12,316 nucleotides of DNA from Burkholderia sp. (GTDB lineage Bacteria; Pseudomonadota; Gammaproteobacteria; Burkholderiales; Burkholderiaceae): NCBI GenBank assembly GCA_028292565.1, contig JAQGMD010000332.1, forward strand, positions 1 to 12,316. The letters are read 5' to 3'. Shown here in pieces: positions 1-6,992 of this stretch. The notes below the pieces were generated by a model. It saw only the letters and a list, made by a program, of their open reading frames with translations. It did no database searches and had not been told where the DNA came from. The number at the start of each line of letters is the position of its first letter. The first letter of the stretch is position 1. The position numbers were made by a program, and so were the translations under genes.

Positions 1-114
1 GAGGCGTTTTACAACGAGTTTCGCCGTTCCGCCTATCAGGAGTCGGATATCGATACGGTCCGCACCATCAGGCAGATGGCGGAAGAAGGCCGGCTCGACG
101 AGCCGGCCATGTAG
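1..114 (+). CDS. 3' end of an unrecognised gene (partial)
   Basis: An open frame runs in from the left edge and ends with TAG at 112-114, giving the last 37 residues of a protein (begins EAFYNEFRRS, ends GRLDEPAM). The piece is charged and probably helical, without cysteines, membrane segments or a motif I can name. It converges on the minus-strand DUF2382 gene, with only 43 bp between the two stop codons. That the frame is open and codon use is ordinary supports coding, but so short a tail cannot be assigned a function. Confidence 0.6.
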   Translation, partial: EAFYNEFRRSAYQESDIDTVRTIRQMAEEGRLDEPAM

Positions 115-120
115 AAGCGC

Positions 121-134
121 GGGCGCCGGCGCCC
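121..134. terminator. Possible bidirectional terminator hairpin
   Basis: A perfect GC-only palindrome, GGGCGCCGGCGCCC, sits between two convergent stop codons (114 on plus, 158 on minus). Its position suits a shared terminator. There is no T-tract on either side, so it is not a textbook intrinsic terminator. Confidence 0.35.
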
Positions 135-157
135 ACGCCGGAACAACGAAGCGACGC

Positions 158-1501
158 TTAATGCCGGGTGCCGCCGCCGGTCCGTTCCACACCATAACGG
201 ACCGCATCTTTCACCTTGTCCCAGGTACTTCCCGGGTGGCTCGATTCCCAGTCGCGGCGGACGTCGGGTTCCACATCGTCCCAGCGATAGTTCTTGAAAC
301 GCTCGGTCCCGGAAAGCTGGGAACCGTAACGATAGGCCGAGTCGTAGTCCTCGTAACGGCCGCCGGCCGAGCCGTAGGCGGTTTGGAAGTGGCTGCGATA
401 GTCCTTGTCGTCGTCGCCCGCACCCACTGCGCTCTTCACGCGTTCCATCGCGTAGCGGATCGCATCCTTGAATTTCTCCCAGGCGCTGCCAGGGTTGCGT
501 GCTTCCCAATCCTTGCGCACATCCGGTTCGACGTCGTCCCAACGGGCATTCCGATATTTGTCGCTGGCCGACAGGGTAGAGCCGTAGCGATAGGCTGCAT
601 CGTAATCCTCGTAACGGCCGCCGCCTGAGCCGTAAGCGGTTTGCCAGTGGCGACGGAAGTCCGCATCGTCGGCTGCGGTGATTGCTTCGACGTCGACCTC
701 GGTGCTGCGCACAGTGTCGCTGATGCTGGCTGTTTCCTGCGTGACTACCTTGCCGACGACAACTTCTTCCACTACGCGCGCGGTCTTCTCGACGACCGGC
801 TCTTCAGCCATCTCACGCATCTCGACCGTGCCTTCCTTGAAGGCGGCGAGGTCCGCTTCCGTCGCCGGCTGGTCAACCGGATGACGCTCGACTTTTACAT
901 GCTCCTCGCGCAACTGGACGTTTTCCTGCACCGGGGTTTCCCTCATGCGCTGATGCACTCGCACGCCACCACGCTGCACTGCACGTTTGCCTACCTTCAT
1001 TTCTTCCTGCACGATGGGGATCTTGGCTTCGGTTCCGGTGCCCGTGGCGGTAGCGGAACCGGTGGCGTACCTGCTGCGTTCCTGGGCGATTTCGTCATCA
1101 GACAACGTGGGCGCCGTTGTATCGAAGCTCGACCAACCCTGGCTGCGCCAGATAGTGGAGCGCTCATCGATGTCGATCGGATCGTAGCGATTCATCACGT
1201 CCATGGCCCGGTCACGTTGGTCGTCCGCCGTTACGGCGACCACCAGCACGACACTGCCGCGCCTTACTGCTTCTGCGTACACGTCGCTGCTCTTGTCGCT
1301 GTCCTCCATGCCGAACAGCGAGCGGAAGAAATGGCCTATGCCATGTGTAGATTCTCCGGCCGTGGTCGACCCTGCCTGAGCGGGTACATGTTCCGGATTC
1401 ATCTGGACATCGTTTCGAGAAAACCCCGAAGCGAGGAGTTCATTCATCGCACCCTGCGCCTGCGATTTGTTGTCGTACACGCCAACTACGGTGTTTTCCA
1501 T
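158..1501 (-). CDS. DUF2382 stress protein with YflT-like N-terminus and two C-terminal tandem repeats
   Basis: 447-residue soluble-looking protein. Residues 1-110 resemble the YflT/general stress protein 17M-like domain (opens MENTVVGVYDNKSQA; strand GSVVLVVAV near 82-90). Residues about 160-272 are a DUF2382 (YsnF/AvaK) domain rich in alternating Glu/Val/Arg. The C-terminus holds two copies of a 74-residue unit at 281-354 and 367-440, sharing QTAYGS, GGRYEDYD, AYRYGS, RWDDVEPDVR and DW. I chose the ATG at 1501 because AGGAGA lies 7 nt upstream; an in-frame start 18 bp earlier lacks this. It is the second gene of a minus-strand pair with another DUF2382 gene 93 bp upstream. DUF2382 proteins are usually linked to oxidative, osmotic or desiccation stress, but their biochemical activity is unknown. 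Family assignment is firm; role is inferred. Confidence 0.88.
   Translation of the reverse strand: MENTVVGVYDNKSQAQGAMNELLASGFSRNDVQMNPEHVPAQAGSTTAGESTHGIGHFFRSLFGMEDSDKSSDVYAEAVRRGSVVLVVAVTADDQRDRAMDVMNRYDPIDIDERSTIWRSQGWSSFDTTAPTLSDDEIAQERSRYATGSATATGTGTEAKIPIVQEEMKVGKRAVQRGGVRVHQRMRETPVQENVQLREEHVKVERHPVDQPATEADLAAFKEGTVEMREMAEEPVVEKTARVVEEVVVGKVVTQETASISDTVRSTEVDVEAITAADDADFRRHWQTAYGSGGGRYEDYDAAYRYGSTLSASDKYRNARWDDVEPDVRKDWEARNPGSAWEKFKDAIRYAMERVKSAVGAGDDDKDYRSHFQTAYGSAGGRYEDYDSAYRYGSQLSGTERFKNYRWDDVEPDVRRDWESSHPGSTWDKVKDAVRYGVERTGGGTRH
182..403 (-). repeat. Protein-coding tandem repeat, copy 2 (residues 367-440)
   Basis: Second copy of the 74-residue unit of the DUF2382 protein, beginning DYRSHFQTAYGS and ending VRYGVER. 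It is offset by 86 residues from the first copy and shares most aromatic, Asp and Arg positions with it. Confidence 0.8.
440..661 (-). repeat. Protein-coding tandem repeat, copy 1 (residues 281-354)
   Basis: First copy of the unit, beginning DFRRHWQTAYGS and ending IRYAMERV. A 12-residue acidic/alanine linker (KSAVGAGDDDKD region) separates it from copy 2. Confidence 0.8.
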
Positions 1502-1594
1502 GATCAATCTCCTAATCAAAAAGTTGTTGTCCGGCGATGCTGCCGGATTCGCTTTCCTGACCCAGGCGTCGCAGTCGGGGATGCAGCAAAGGCA

Positions 1595-2239
1595 TCAGCT
1601 ATGCCAGCTTTTGCCGCCCTTGACGCTGTCGTCGAAACGCTCTACTTCCACCTTTTCCGAACGCAACACAATAGTCTGTGGCGCATGGGCTTCACGACGG
1701 TGGCGAGTGATACGCACTTCTTCCTTCAGCCGCAGCTGCTTCTGCACGACCAGCACTTCCTCCAGAACGGGCACCACCAGCGTGTCTCCTTCATAGCGCA
1801 TGCGCGGCGGATTTGTTTCTGCAACGAGGGCGCCGATAACAATGTGCTCGACTTCCAGCTCGTCATGCAGCAACGGCTCGTCGACGATGTGCTCGTGCTC
1901 CGTGACGGTTTTATGAACCCGCACTCCCCTGCCGGTGTCCGCGATGCGTTTTTCTATGTGCAGCGTCTCCTGATGCACGGGAAAAGTAATCTGCGAATTG
2001 CCGTTTGCCGCAGGAGTCGCGGCGAACGAGAACGGCAGGCGGTACGCGCCATCAGGCTCCCGCGTGAGCAGGTCGACAGGAATCAGTACCTGCGGTCCGT
2101 CGCCGGCGCGGATCCAGACCAGCGTATTTTCTGCGCCTCCCTGGAGCGAGACGACGGATGCCGGTGTACCGTCACTATCGATGACGCGTGCGTGCATCAG
2201 GTCATCGGCTGCATTGCCGTGTTCCGAAGTTGAGATCAT
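1595..2239 (-). CDS. DUF2382 domain protein with PRC-barrel-like N-terminus
   Basis: 214-residue protein from the ATG at 2239. Residues 12-70 form a strand-rich segment (HARVIDSDGTPASVV, then VLIPVDLLTREPDGAYRLPF) reminiscent of a PRC-barrel, the domain that often precedes DUF2382. Residues 84-140 and 150-202 are two related DUF2382-type halves (ITFPVHQETLHIEKR and LVVPVLEEVLVVQKQLR openings, each followed by a Val/Glu-rich strand series). The start is uncertain: no strong ribosome-binding site precedes the ATG, and a TTG at 2287 would add 16 residues. It heads a minus-strand pair with the larger DUF2382 gene and is divergent from the glycine-rich stress protein gene. Probably an envelope or general stress protein; no enzymatic motif is visible. 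Confidence 0.82.
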   Translation of the reverse strand: MISTSEHGNAADDLMHARVIDSDGTPASVVSLQGGAENTLVWIRAGDGPQVLIPVDLLTREPDGAYRLPFSFAATPAANGNSQITFPVHQETLHIEKRIADTGRGVRVHKTVTEHEHIVDEPLLHDELEVEHIVIGALVAETNPPRMRYEGDTLVVPVLEEVLVVQKQLRLKEEVRITRHRREAHAPQTIVLRSEKVEVERFDDSVKGGKSWHS

Positions 2240-2310
2240 CGTGCCGCTTGGTTTCCATCCAGTGTCAAGGATGGCCGTAGGACGCAATAAGCGGGCCTGC
2301 CTTTACGACT

Positions 2311-2329
2311 GTGAAGCTCACACCTTCAC
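2311..2329. promoter_or_regulatory. Inverted repeat in divergent stress-gene promoter region
   Basis: GTGAAG-N7-CTTCAC, a perfect 6-bp inverted repeat, lies in the 243-bp gap between the divergent DUF2382 and glycine-rich protein genes, about 70 bp upstream of the DUF2382 start. It could be an operator; nothing identifies the factor. Confidence 0.3.
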
Positions 2330-2362
2330 TGGATACGCCAGATCTTTTTTACCTGTTTGGGG

Positions 2363-2387
2363 GGAAGAATTTACACGGTCGCACGTC
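2363..2387 (+). promoter_or_regulatory. Possible ECF-type sigma factor promoter
   Basis: GGAA (2363-2366) and CGTC (2384-2387) are separated by 17 bp, about 95 bp upstream of the plus-strand stress gene. This resembles the GGAA...CGT layout of ECF sigma promoters and would fit a stress regulon. The motif is short and could occur by chance. Confidence 0.22.
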
Positions 2388-2482
2388 GGTTACCGCGAGG
2401 CCAGTCCCATGAGAGAACTAAATGGCGTGGTACGTGCTCTTATTCAGAACATTTCCATTGTCAATGAAATAAGGAGTTGCTC

Positions 2483-3040
2483 ATGTCAACAATTATTGCG
2501 GGCCATCTGGAAACGCAACCCAAGGTGCAGGAAGCAATCGGCGAGTTGCAACGCGCCGGATTCTCGCAGGAGCAAATCGCTACTTTCTACGTCAATCCCC
2601 CGGGCCAGCACGACCGCTATCCGATCGGCGGCGATTTTGAAAAGTCGCCGGGCGCCGAAGACACCGACAAGGGTGCTGCCGCAGGCGTTGCAATGGGCGC
2701 AGCAGCCGGCCTTGCGGCCACGCCGGCGATAGGTCCGCTCGGCCCGTTGGTCGGCGGTTATATAGGTGCGCTGGTCGGCGGTCTGGCTGAGACGAAGGAT
2801 AGCGACGAAGATACGCCGGCGAATGCGCCGCCGCACGAGCATCGGTCGGGAATGATGGTCGCTGTCGCTGCAGACGATGAAGACCTGCGTGGCCGCGCAA
2901 TCGAGTTGCTGCGTGCAATCGGCGCCTACGATATCGAGATCGCCGAAGGCACCATCAGCGATGGCGACTGGGTGGATTTCGATCCGGTTGCGTCGCCAAA
3001 CCTGATTGAGGTGGGTGCTGCCCCGGTGCGGCGCGCCTGA
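2483..3040 (+). CDS. General-stress-type protein with glycine/alanine-rich hydrophobic core
   Basis: 185-residue protein starting at the ATG at 2483, chosen because AAGGAG (2471-2476) sits 6 nt upstream. Residues 1-40 (STIIAGHLETQPKVQEAIGELQRAGF and following) resemble the N-terminal fold of YflT/17M-like stress proteins and the N-terminus of the larger DUF2382 protein nearby. Residues 64-101 are hydrophobic and rich in Gly and Ala (GAAAGVAMGAAAGLAATPAIGP, then GYIGALVGGL), a glycine-zipper-like membrane hairpin. Residues 125-160 return to a soluble strand-helix pattern (MVAVAADDEDLRGRAIELLRAIGAYDIE) that detects the same ferredoxin-like theme. No signal peptide. The gene is divergent from the two DUF2382 genes and converges on priA (9 bp between stops). 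Likely a membrane-associated stress protein; exact role unknown. Confidence 0.82.
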   Translation: MSTIIAGHLETQPKVQEAIGELQRAGFSQEQIATFYVNPPGQHDRYPIGGDFEKSPGAEDTDKGAAAGVAMGAAAGLAATPAIGPLGPLVGGYIGALVGGLAETKDSDEDTPANAPPHEHRSGMMVAVAADDEDLRGRAIELLRAIGAYDIEIAEGTISDGDWVDFDPVASPNLIEVGAAPVRRA

Positions 3041-3049
3041 TCGGCCTGT

Positions 3050-5086
3050 TTAGATATCGAACGGATCGACTTCCAGCGTCCACTTCGCGCGGGTCTTGAT
3101 CTCGCGTAGCGCTGCAACCCAGACCTTGAGAAACGCCTGCAGCGCAGGACGCGACGGCGACTCAACCAGCAGCTGCGCGCGGTCTACGTTGGCCACGCGC
3201 GTCATTGCCATCGGGATCGGGTCGTTGATCGTTACCCCCGGTTGGTCGACGCAGTCAGTGGCCTGCTGCAGGAAGTCGAGCGCGGTTGAAAGCTCCCGTG
3301 CCTCGGCGCGCAGCAGCGCCTGGTACAGGAAAGGCGGCAGCGCTGCATGCCGCCGTTCTTCCAGTTGTTGTCCCGCAAAACTGTCGTAATTGTGCGCCAT
3401 CAGCGCCGCATACAGCGGGTGCTGCGGATAGCGGGTCTGCACCAACACCTCGCTGGCGCTCCCTCCTTCCTTTTGCGCAACGCGCCCGGCACGCCCGGCG
3501 ACCTGCATGAGCTGCGCGAACAATCTCTCTGCCGCACGGTAATCATGGGAGAACAGCGCGGTGTCGGGATTAAGTACACCGACCAGCGTGAGGTTCTGGA
3601 AGTCATGGCCTTTCGCCACCATCTGCGTTCCGATCAGAATGTCCACTTCTCCCCGATGCACGGTGTCGAATGCAGCCTGCGCGGCGCCCTTTCGACGTGT
3701 GGAGTCGGCGTCGATCCGCATGATCCGCGCGTCCGGAAAGATTTGCTGCAAGCCTTCTTCCACTCTTTGTGTGCCGCGGCCGAGAGGTTGCAAGTCGACG
3801 TTGCCGCATGTCGGGCAGGACCGGGGTATGCGCAACTCGAGGCTGCAGTGGTGGCAGCGCAGGCGGTGCTCCGGTTTGTGCAGCACCATGAAGGCGGTGC
3901 AGCGTGTGCAATTGCTGATCCAGCCGCAGGCATCGCAGGAGATCACCGGCGCATAGCCGCGTCGGTTCAGGAACAACAGTGATTGCTCGCGGCGCTCCAG
4001 CCGCTGCTTCAACGCACTGATCAAGGTTGAAGTGATGCCCTCTGCCGGCTTGTCGCGTTCCATATCGACCAGGCGTACCTTGGGCAATACCGCGTCTTTT
4101 ACCGCGCGTTCGCGCAGTTCCACCCTGCGGTAGCGCTTTGATTCCGCGTGATGCCAGGATTCCAGGGAGGGCGTAGCCGAACCCAGCACGATCGGTACCG
4201 ATAACTGGCGTGCGCGCCAGACCGCAAGGTCGCGCGCCGAATAGCGCAAGCCTTCCTGCTGCTTATATGAGGGATCATGCTCTTCATCGATGATGATGAG
4301 CTTGAGGTGCGGCAGCGATGCGAGGATGGCCAGCCGCGTGCCCAGCACGATGCGGGCGCGGCCGAGGTGGGCTGCCAGCCAGTGGGTCATGCGCTCGCCT
4401 TCCGACAGGCCGCTATGCAGGGTGGCCAGCGTCAGGCCGGGAAAACGGGCGCGGATATTGTTTTCCAGTTGTGGCGTCAGGTTGATTTCGGGCACCATGA
4501 TCAATACCTGGGCCGGGATCTGGCGGGCGTCGCCGGCGCTAAGGATGCGTGCGGCAGCCTGCAGGTAGACTTCGGTTTTGCCGCTGCCGGTCACGCCGTA
4601 CAGCAGGATCGGAGTAAAACCCTCGGCCGCGGCGATGGTGTCGGCCGCCTGTTGCTGGGCCGCGTTCAGTGGGGGCATGCCGACAGGCGTGGCGTCCAGC
4701 CCGGGGTCGGCCATGGCTATTTTCTTCAGCGCGCGATCAAGCGCGACAGTTTTTATCGCGCGCAGGTTCTTGGGCAGGCCTGGTATGGCGACCTCGCCCA
4801 GCGGGCGCTGGTAATAGTCGGCCGCAAAGGCACAGAGGGCCAGCCAATCGGGCGGCAGCGGCGACAGCTGACTCCGGATGGCCAGTACTTCCTTCAGCTT
4901 GTCGGGTGCGACATCCGTTTTGTCGTCAACGGCGACAATCACGCCGACCACCTCGCGTCGGCCGAACGGAACTACAGCCAGCTGTCCCGGTACCGGTTCC
5001 GGCGTTTCCCCGGTTTCGGTCCACGCGTAATCAAAGCAAAAGTCAAGCGGGGTATCGAGGGCGATTTTGAGAATACGGCGTTTCAC
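3050..5086 (-). CDS. priA: Primosomal protein N' (PriA), replication restart DNA helicase
   Basis: 678-residue superfamily 2 3'-to-5' helicase that recognises stalled forks and D-loops and reloads DnaB. Residues 1-105 are the 3' DNA-end-binding domain (opens MKRRILKIALDTPLDFCFDY). Walker A is GVTGSGKT at 164-171, the Walker B box DEEH at 267-270, motif III GSAT at 302-305. The zinc-binding insertion has all eight cysteines: C384, C387, C393, C396, C411, C414, C424, C427. Helicase motifs GTQMVAKGHDF (486-496) and QVAGRAGR (528-535) follow. The start is a GTG at 5086; an AGGGA lies about 13 nt upstream. Length is normal for beta-proteobacterial PriA, somewhat shorter than the 732 residues of E. 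coli. Its upstream region carries DnaA boxes within 60-95 bp of the start, so control by DnaA is possible. Confidence 0.97.
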   Translation of the reverse strand: MKRRILKIALDTPLDFCFDYAWTETGETPEPVPGQLAVVPFGRREVVGVIVAVDDKTDVAPDKLKEVLAIRSQLSPLPPDWLALCAFAADYYQRPLGEVAIPGLPKNLRAIKTVALDRALKKIAMADPGLDATPVGMPPLNAAQQQAADTIAAAEGFTPILLYGVTGSGKTEVYLQAAARILSAGDARQIPAQVLIMVPEINLTPQLENNIRARFPGLTLATLHSGLSEGERMTHWLAAHLGRARIVLGTRLAILASLPHLKLIIIDEEHDPSYKQQEGLRYSARDLAVWRARQLSVPIVLGSATPSLESWHHAESKRYRRVELRERAVKDAVLPKVRLVDMERDKPAEGITSTLISALKQRLERREQSLLFLNRRGYAPVISCDACGWISNCTRCTAFMVLHKPEHRLRCHHCSLELRIPRSCPTCGNVDLQPLGRGTQRVEEGLQQIFPDARIMRIDADSTRRKGAAQAAFDTVHRGEVDILIGTQMVAKGHDFQNLTLVGVLNPDTALFSHDYRAAERLFAQLMQVAGRAGRVAQKEGGSASEVLVQTRYPQHPLYAALMAHNYDSFAGQQLEERRHAALPPFLYQALLRAEARELSTALDFLQQATDCVDQPGVTINDPIPMAMTRVANVDRAQLLVESPSRPALQAFLKVWVAALREIKTRAKWTLEVDPFDI

Positions 5087-5146
5087 GAAGTTAAAGTGAT
5101 CCCTAAAGAAGTGAGCTAAATACGCGTTTCATAAGCGCTTTTTCGA

Positions 5147-5181
5147 CTATCCACAAATCCTGTGGATAACTTTGTGGACAA
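5147..5181. promoter_or_regulatory. DnaA box cluster, module A
   Basis: Three boxes: CTATCCACA on plus (5147-5155, 8 of 9 to TTATCCACA), TGTGGATAA (5161-5169, a perfect TTATCCACA on minus) and TGTGGACAA (5173-5181, TTGTCCACA on minus, 8 of 9). Boxes 1 and 2 form an inverted pair with a 5-nt gap; boxes 2 and 3 start 12 bp apart. They lie just upstream of priA. Confidence 0.7.
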
Positions 5182-5266
5182 CATGGCCTTGACAGGCAGA
5201 AACGCTATATCCCATGCGGGTTTCAACAAATTGCTCAGTTGTACAGCAAATAACTAGGTCCTTTAA

Positions 5267-5279
5267 AATCAAGCACTTA
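5267..5279 (+). promoter_or_regulatory. IHF consensus site, module A
   Basis: AATCAAGCACTTA is a full match to the IHF consensus WATCAANNNNTTR. It starts 106 bp after the start of the perfect DnaA box of module A, the same offset as in module B. An inverted repeat, AGATTT-GCCG-AAATCT (5279-5294), follows immediately. Confidence 0.55.
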
Positions 5280-5358
5280 GATTTGCCGAAATCTGTAAAG
5301 GAAAAACAATGCATTGCAATTAGCGTTGCCTTTGCGGCGAATTGCGAGTACAGACTTT

Positions 5359-5367
5359 TGTGAATAA
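5359..5367 (-). promoter_or_regulatory. Distal DnaA box, module A
   Basis: TGTGAATAA on plus reads TTATTCACA on minus, which satisfies the relaxed DnaA consensus TTWTNCACA. An equivalent box with matching right flank (AAG.T..CCGT-like) occurs at the end of module B. Confidence 0.5.
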
Positions 5368-5376
5368 GTTGCCCGT

Positions 5377-5612
5377 AAGTGGTTCAGAAACGAGTCACTT
5401 CCGCGTATTTTCCTTAGCCACCATAGCGCTCACCCGGAGGTGCTCAAACGATGGTGAAAGCTATTTTGCCGATAAAAAAGTTTTGAGTCATTTGAAACAC
5501 GTTGAATATCGATGGATGCAAAAACTACTAGATGCGCTGGACATCACTCCCCGCATTCTGTCAGACAAAAGTTAATGTATTACTTGCGAAGCTGTTGTAA
5601 GCGCCCGATTCT
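5377..5612. other. Spacer between the two origin-like modules, no convincing gene
   Basis: The 236 bp between the modules hold no gene I can support. A frame open from about 5342 to 5575 has only a TTG or GTG start without a ribosome-binding site and no recognisable motif. GGAGG at about 5437 precedes an ATG that opens an 11-codon frame only. Base composition is more AT-rich than the flanking genes. Confidence 0.5.
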
Positions 5613-5627
5613 TAAGCGCTTTTTCAA

Positions 5628-5660
5628 CTATCCACAGCCTGTGGATAACTTTGTGGAAAA
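5628..5660. promoter_or_regulatory. DnaA box cluster, module B
   Basis: CTATCCACA (5628-5636, plus), TGTGGATAA (5640-5648, perfect TTATCCACA on minus) and TGTGGAAAA (5652-5660, TTTTCCACA on minus). Order and orientation equal module A; the gap between boxes 1 and 2 is 3 nt instead of 5, while boxes 2 and 3 keep the 12-bp register. Confidence 0.7.
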
Positions 5661-5745
5661 CAAAAGGCCAGAGCGCTGCAACACCCTGATTTCACGCGGG
5701 TCTTAGTAGAATGCCAAAAAAGAAAGCACAAATTAATCCTTTTGA

Positions 5746-5758
5746 AATCAATCAGTTG
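5746..5758 (+). promoter_or_regulatory. IHF consensus site, module B
   Basis: AATCAATCAGTTG fully matches WATCAANNNNTTR. It starts exactly 106 bp after the perfect DnaA box of module B, as in module A, although the four unspecified bases differ. Confidence 0.55.
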
Positions 5759-5827
5759 CAGACGCCTGATGCAACCTGGATACGTCGCCGCAAGTCGCTT
5801 TGTGCTGCTTCGCACTAAGAGGAACAC

Positions 5828-5836
5828 TGTGAATAA
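5828..5836 (-). promoter_or_regulatory. Distal DnaA box, module B
   Basis: TGTGAATAA, reading TTATTCACA on minus, fits TTWTNCACA and corresponds to the distal box of module A. It is about 70 bp from the hemE stop codon. Confidence 0.45.
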
Positions 5837-5906
5837 GATTCGCGTTCATCTGCTGAAGCCGTAGGAAAGCAGCCGTATCCGGGGTGCAATTCCCTCAAAC
5901 GCGTGC

Positions 5907-6992
5907 TCAGGCCGCGTGCATGCGGCGGCTGACTTCATGCACGGTTTCGACCATCACCGACACCGATTCCGGTGGAGTGAACTGCGAAATGCCGTGTCCG
6001 AGGTTGAATACGTGTCCGGCACCCGCCTGCGGTGCACCGAAAGATTCCAGAACCCGGGTTACTTCCGTGCGGATTTGTTCGGCGCCGGCAAACAACACCA
6101 CCGGGTCGAGATTGCCCTGGAGGGCCACTCTGTCGCCGACGCGAGCCCGCGCTTCGCCCAGGTTCACCGTCCAGTCGAGCCCGACCGCATCGGCGCCGGT
6201 ATCGGCAATCTGTTCCAGCCACAATCCGCCGCCTTTGGTAAAGACGATGGCTGGTATGCGCACGCCATCCTTTTCCCGTTGCAACTGGCTCACCACCTCG
6301 CGCATGTAGTTCAGCGAGAACTGTTGATAAGCGCCATCGGCCAGTGCCCCGCCCCAGGTGTCGAAAATCATCACTGCCTGCGCGCCGGCGTCGATTTGCG
6401 CGTTCAGGTAGACGGCCACTGCAGCGGCATTGGTTTTCAGGATGTGGTGCATCAAGTCCGGACGGTTGTACAGCATGGTCTTGACCGTGCGGAAGTCGTC
6501 CGAGCCGCCGCCTTCCACCATATAACAGGCGAGCGTCCACGGGCTGCCGGAAAACCCGATCAGCGGCACCCGGCCGTTCAGCGCGGTTCGGATCTGCGTT
6601 ACCGCGTCAAATACATATTGCAATGTGCCCAACTCGGGCGCCTGCAATGCCAGCACCGCTTTTTCGTCGCGCAACGGACGCTCGAACTTCGGGCCTTCGC
6701 CGTCGGCGAAGTACAGGCCGAGTCCCATCGCGTCCGGCACTGTGAGGATGTCGGAGAACAGGATCGCCGCGTCGAGCGGATAGCGGTCGAGCGGCTGCAG
6801 TGTGACTTCGGTGGCGTAATCGGGATTTTTGGCAAGGCCGAGGAATGAGCCGGCGCGCTTGCGGGTCGCATTGTATTCCGGCAAGTAGCGACCGGCCTGG
6901 CGCATCAGCCACAACGGTGTGTACTCAGTCGGCTGGCGTAGCAGCGCGCGCAGGAAGGTGTCGTTTTTGAGAGGTGCGAATTTTGATGACAT
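5907..6992 (-). CDS. hemE: Uroporphyrinogen decarboxylase (HemE)
   Basis: 361-residue cytoplasmic enzyme of heme biosynthesis; it removes four carboxyl groups from uroporphyrinogen III to give coproporphyrinogen III. Signature 1, [15 protein letters not shown], lies at 26-40 with the substrate-binding arginines R31 and R35. The catalytic aspartate is D81 in FSDILT. Signature 2, [16 protein letters not shown], is at 146-161. The C-terminal [11 protein letters not shown] motif is intact. Length is normal. The ATG at 6992 fits the family start ([13 protein letters not shown] follows within 20 residues), though no strong ribosome-binding site is visible. A GATAAT at 7021-7016 on the minus strand could be its -10 box. 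It lies on the same strand as priA and as the IclR gene 62 bp upstream; co-transcription with IclR seems functionally unlikely. Confidence 0.97.
   Translation of the reverse strand: MSSKFAPLKNDTFLRALLRQPTEYTPLWLMRQAGRYLPEYNATRKRAGSFLGLAKNPDYATEVTLQPLDRYPLDAAILFSDILTVPDAMGLGLYFADGEGPKFERPLRDEKAVLALQAPELGTLQYVFDAVTQIRTALNGRVPLIGFSGSPWTLACYMVEGGGSDDFRTVKTMLYNRPDLMHHILKTNAAAVAVYLNAQIDAGAQAVMIFDTWGGALADGAYQQFSLNYMREVVSQLQREKDGVRIPAIVFTKGGGLWLEQIADTGADAVGLDWTVNLGEARARVGDRVALQGNLDPVVLFAGAEQIRTEVTRVLESFGAPQAGAGHVFNLGHGISQFTPPESVSVMVETVHEVSRRMHAA

Larger units (their letters stand above)
5132..5376. repeat. Direct repeat module A (origin-like), priA-proximal copy
   Basis: First of two diverged direct copies in the hemE-priA gap. 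The core 5132-5183 matches 5613-5662 at 47 of 50 aligned bases with one 2-nt gap. Similarity then weakens but recurs at GCGGGT, AAAT..CCTTT.AAATCAA and the final TGTGAATAAG. Functional sites are conserved in order: three DnaA boxes, an IHF site, one further DnaA box. The 3' limit is set by the last recognisable similarity. Confidence 0.7.
5613..5845. repeat. Direct repeat module B (origin-like), hemE-proximal copy
   Basis: Second copy of the module, starting 481 bp after module A and in the same orientation. It repeats the order of three DnaA boxes, IHF site and distal DnaA box. Its central inverted pair is tighter (TATCCACAG-C-CTGTGGATA). The stretch 5711-5750 is notably A/T-rich and could serve as an unwinding element. 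Confidence 0.7.

Noticed and set aside
641..2233. A 530-codon open frame on the plus strand opposite both DUF2382 genes
   Set aside because: It is antisense to two genes with recognisable domains, bridges their intergenic gap, and its His/Arg/Cys-rich product has no motif; it is an effect of codon bias in the opposite strand.
4277..5119. A 280-codon plus-strand frame opposite priA
   Set aside because: It lies antisense to conserved helicase motifs and shows no domain of its own.
5147..5169. TATCCACA/TGTGGATA inverted repeat read as a transcription terminator
   Set aside because: No T-tract follows on either strand, and both halves are DnaA boxes accompanied by a third box in register.
5342..5575. 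A 77-codon frame in the hemE-priA gap
   Set aside because: It needs a TTG start (or a GTG that is itself part of a DnaA box), lacks a ribosome-binding site and shows no family features. A decayed gene fragment cannot be excluded.
5711..5818. A 35-residue frame starting MPKKKAQINPFE
   Set aside because: No ribosome-binding site, no recognisable family, and it overlaps the IHF site and A/T-rich part of module B, which explain the sequence better.
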